NCBI GenBank assembly: GCA_002435785.1
Contig: DIUC01000028.1
Location: 67,377-109,791 of the forward strand
DNA: 42,415 nt
Direction: 5' to 3'
Origin: Saprospiraceae bacterium UBA6168
GTDB taxonomy: Bacteria; Bacteroidota; Bacteroidia; Chitinophagales; Saprospiraceae
The notes below the pieces were generated by a model. That model saw only the letters and a list, made by a program, of their open reading frames with translations, made no database searches and had not been told where the DNA came from. Positions within the stretch are counted from its first letter, which is position 1. Every line of letters starts with the position of its first letter. A program made the position numbers and the translations under genes. Shown here piece after piece: positions 42,018 to 42,415 of the stretch.

Positions 42018-42395
42018 ATTCTGCCTTAGCCGAAGATGGGTTTAGAAGGGTTGGAGTATTTTGATAACGAAAAGGCGACATTCATGTCGCAATTCTGCCT
42101 TAGCCGAAGATGGGTTTAGAAGTTTTGAAATGAATGGATTCCCATCTGCATTTGTAGTCGCAATTCTGCCTTAGCCGAAGATGGGTTTAGAAGAGATTGA
42201 GGCAGTGACGTGGTAATGAGTAGGAGCTTCGGTCGCAATTCTGCCTTAGCCGAAGATGGGTTTAGAAGAGGAATGGGGAGATATCGAAGTGGTATATGCC
42301 ACAGAGTCGCAATTCTGCCTTAGCCGAAGATGGGTTTAGAAGTTCTATGTTACTCAACGAGTGTATAGATAATATAGGTCGCAATTCTGCCTTAG
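42012..42395. CRISPR. CRISPR array: 37-nt repeats, five unique spacers, no cas genes in window
   Basis: The repeat begins GTCGCAATTCTGCCTTAGCC and ends GAAGATGGGTTTAGAAG. Copies are at 42012-42048 (first three bases differ), 42086-42122, 42157-42193, 42232-42268, 42306-42342, and a partial copy at 42378-42395 that diverges after 18 nt. Spacers are 37, 34, 38, 37 and 35 nt and unrelated to each other. Internal copies are identical. The GTCGC start and AGAAG end on the plus strand resemble class 1 repeats (types I/III), but type and direction cannot be settled without cas genes. If read on the plus strand, the truncated last copy would be the trailer end and the minisatellite would lie where a leader is expected. 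The last 20 bases after 42395 match nothing in view. Confidence 0.93.
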
Positions 42396-42415
42396 TAGTT
42401 AGTCAAATCAATTCT

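Noticed and set aside
41479..42081. Minus-strand Gly/Ser/Arg-rich frames resembling collagen-like or antifreeze repeats
   Set aside because: They are read-through of the 79-bp minisatellite. The unit is not a multiple of three, so all three frames give similar peptides, which marks them as non-coding.

Overview
The window looks like chromosomal DNA of a member of the Bacteroidota, most likely a Saprospiria-type bacterium (Saprospiraceae/Haliscomenobacter-Lewinella relatives). The phylum call rests on several signs: type IX secretion (T9SS) type B C-terminal sorting domains on giant Ig/PKD-repeat proteins, a choice-of-anchor L protein, DUF4249 and DUF4296 lipoproteins, repeated TAnnTTTG promoter elements with TTG-type -33 boxes, weak Shine-Dalgarno sites, and a TlpA-type thioredoxin with TPR-like repeats. 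The family-level guess is inference only.

Layout. 1-2140: a tRNA-Leu(CAG) cut by the window edge, a possible integrase remnant at its 3' end, and a SWIM zinc-finger protein on the minus strand. 2207-4997: SixA-type phosphatase, DUF4296 lipoprotein, and an OmpR/PhoR-type two-component pair. 5087-7879: leuS. 8213-12774: a large secreted HYR/dockerin-like protein, an orphan 64-codon gene with its own promoter and terminator, and a DUF4249 lipoprotein. 13020-18430: pdhB, a twin CbxX/CfxQ AAA+ ATPase with a duplicated N-terminal domain, and an APC amino-acid permease. 18695-22870: PaaE-like reductase, TetR regulator, small lipoprotein, TlpA-like thioredoxin. 23199-28254: a 1499-residue T9SS adhesin-like protein and a stand-alone HsdR-N-type nuclease fold. 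28341-30595: the threonine-to-glycine pair (SDR threonine dehydrogenase and kbl). 30766-33213: a four-helix-bundle membrane sensor, a small membrane protein, and an MFS transporter. 33405-39660: ychF, a second T9SS type B protein, nnr, rlmH and a rhomboid protease. 40188-41099: an SPFH/band-7 protein. 41577-42415: a 79-bp minisatellite running directly into a CRISPR array with no cas genes in view.

Most genes are ordinary housekeeping or envelope functions in short transcription units separated by clear bidirectional hairpin terminators. The unusual material lies mainly between genes. At least six intergenic gaps from about 29.3 kb onward hold quasi-tandem repeats of 7-10 bp, several folded as long inverted pairs, including one in the ychF 5' leader and one that runs up to the rhomboid start codon. 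Two larger minisatellites (about 80 and 79 bp) follow. The CRISPR array is the clearest defence-related element. Its first repeat overlaps an inverted copy of the 79-bp unit, and its last repeat breaks off after 18 nt near the end of the window. The best candidates for something undescribed are the twin-AAA+ protein, the orphan small gene, the short-unit repeat family, and the CRISPR/minisatellite junction.
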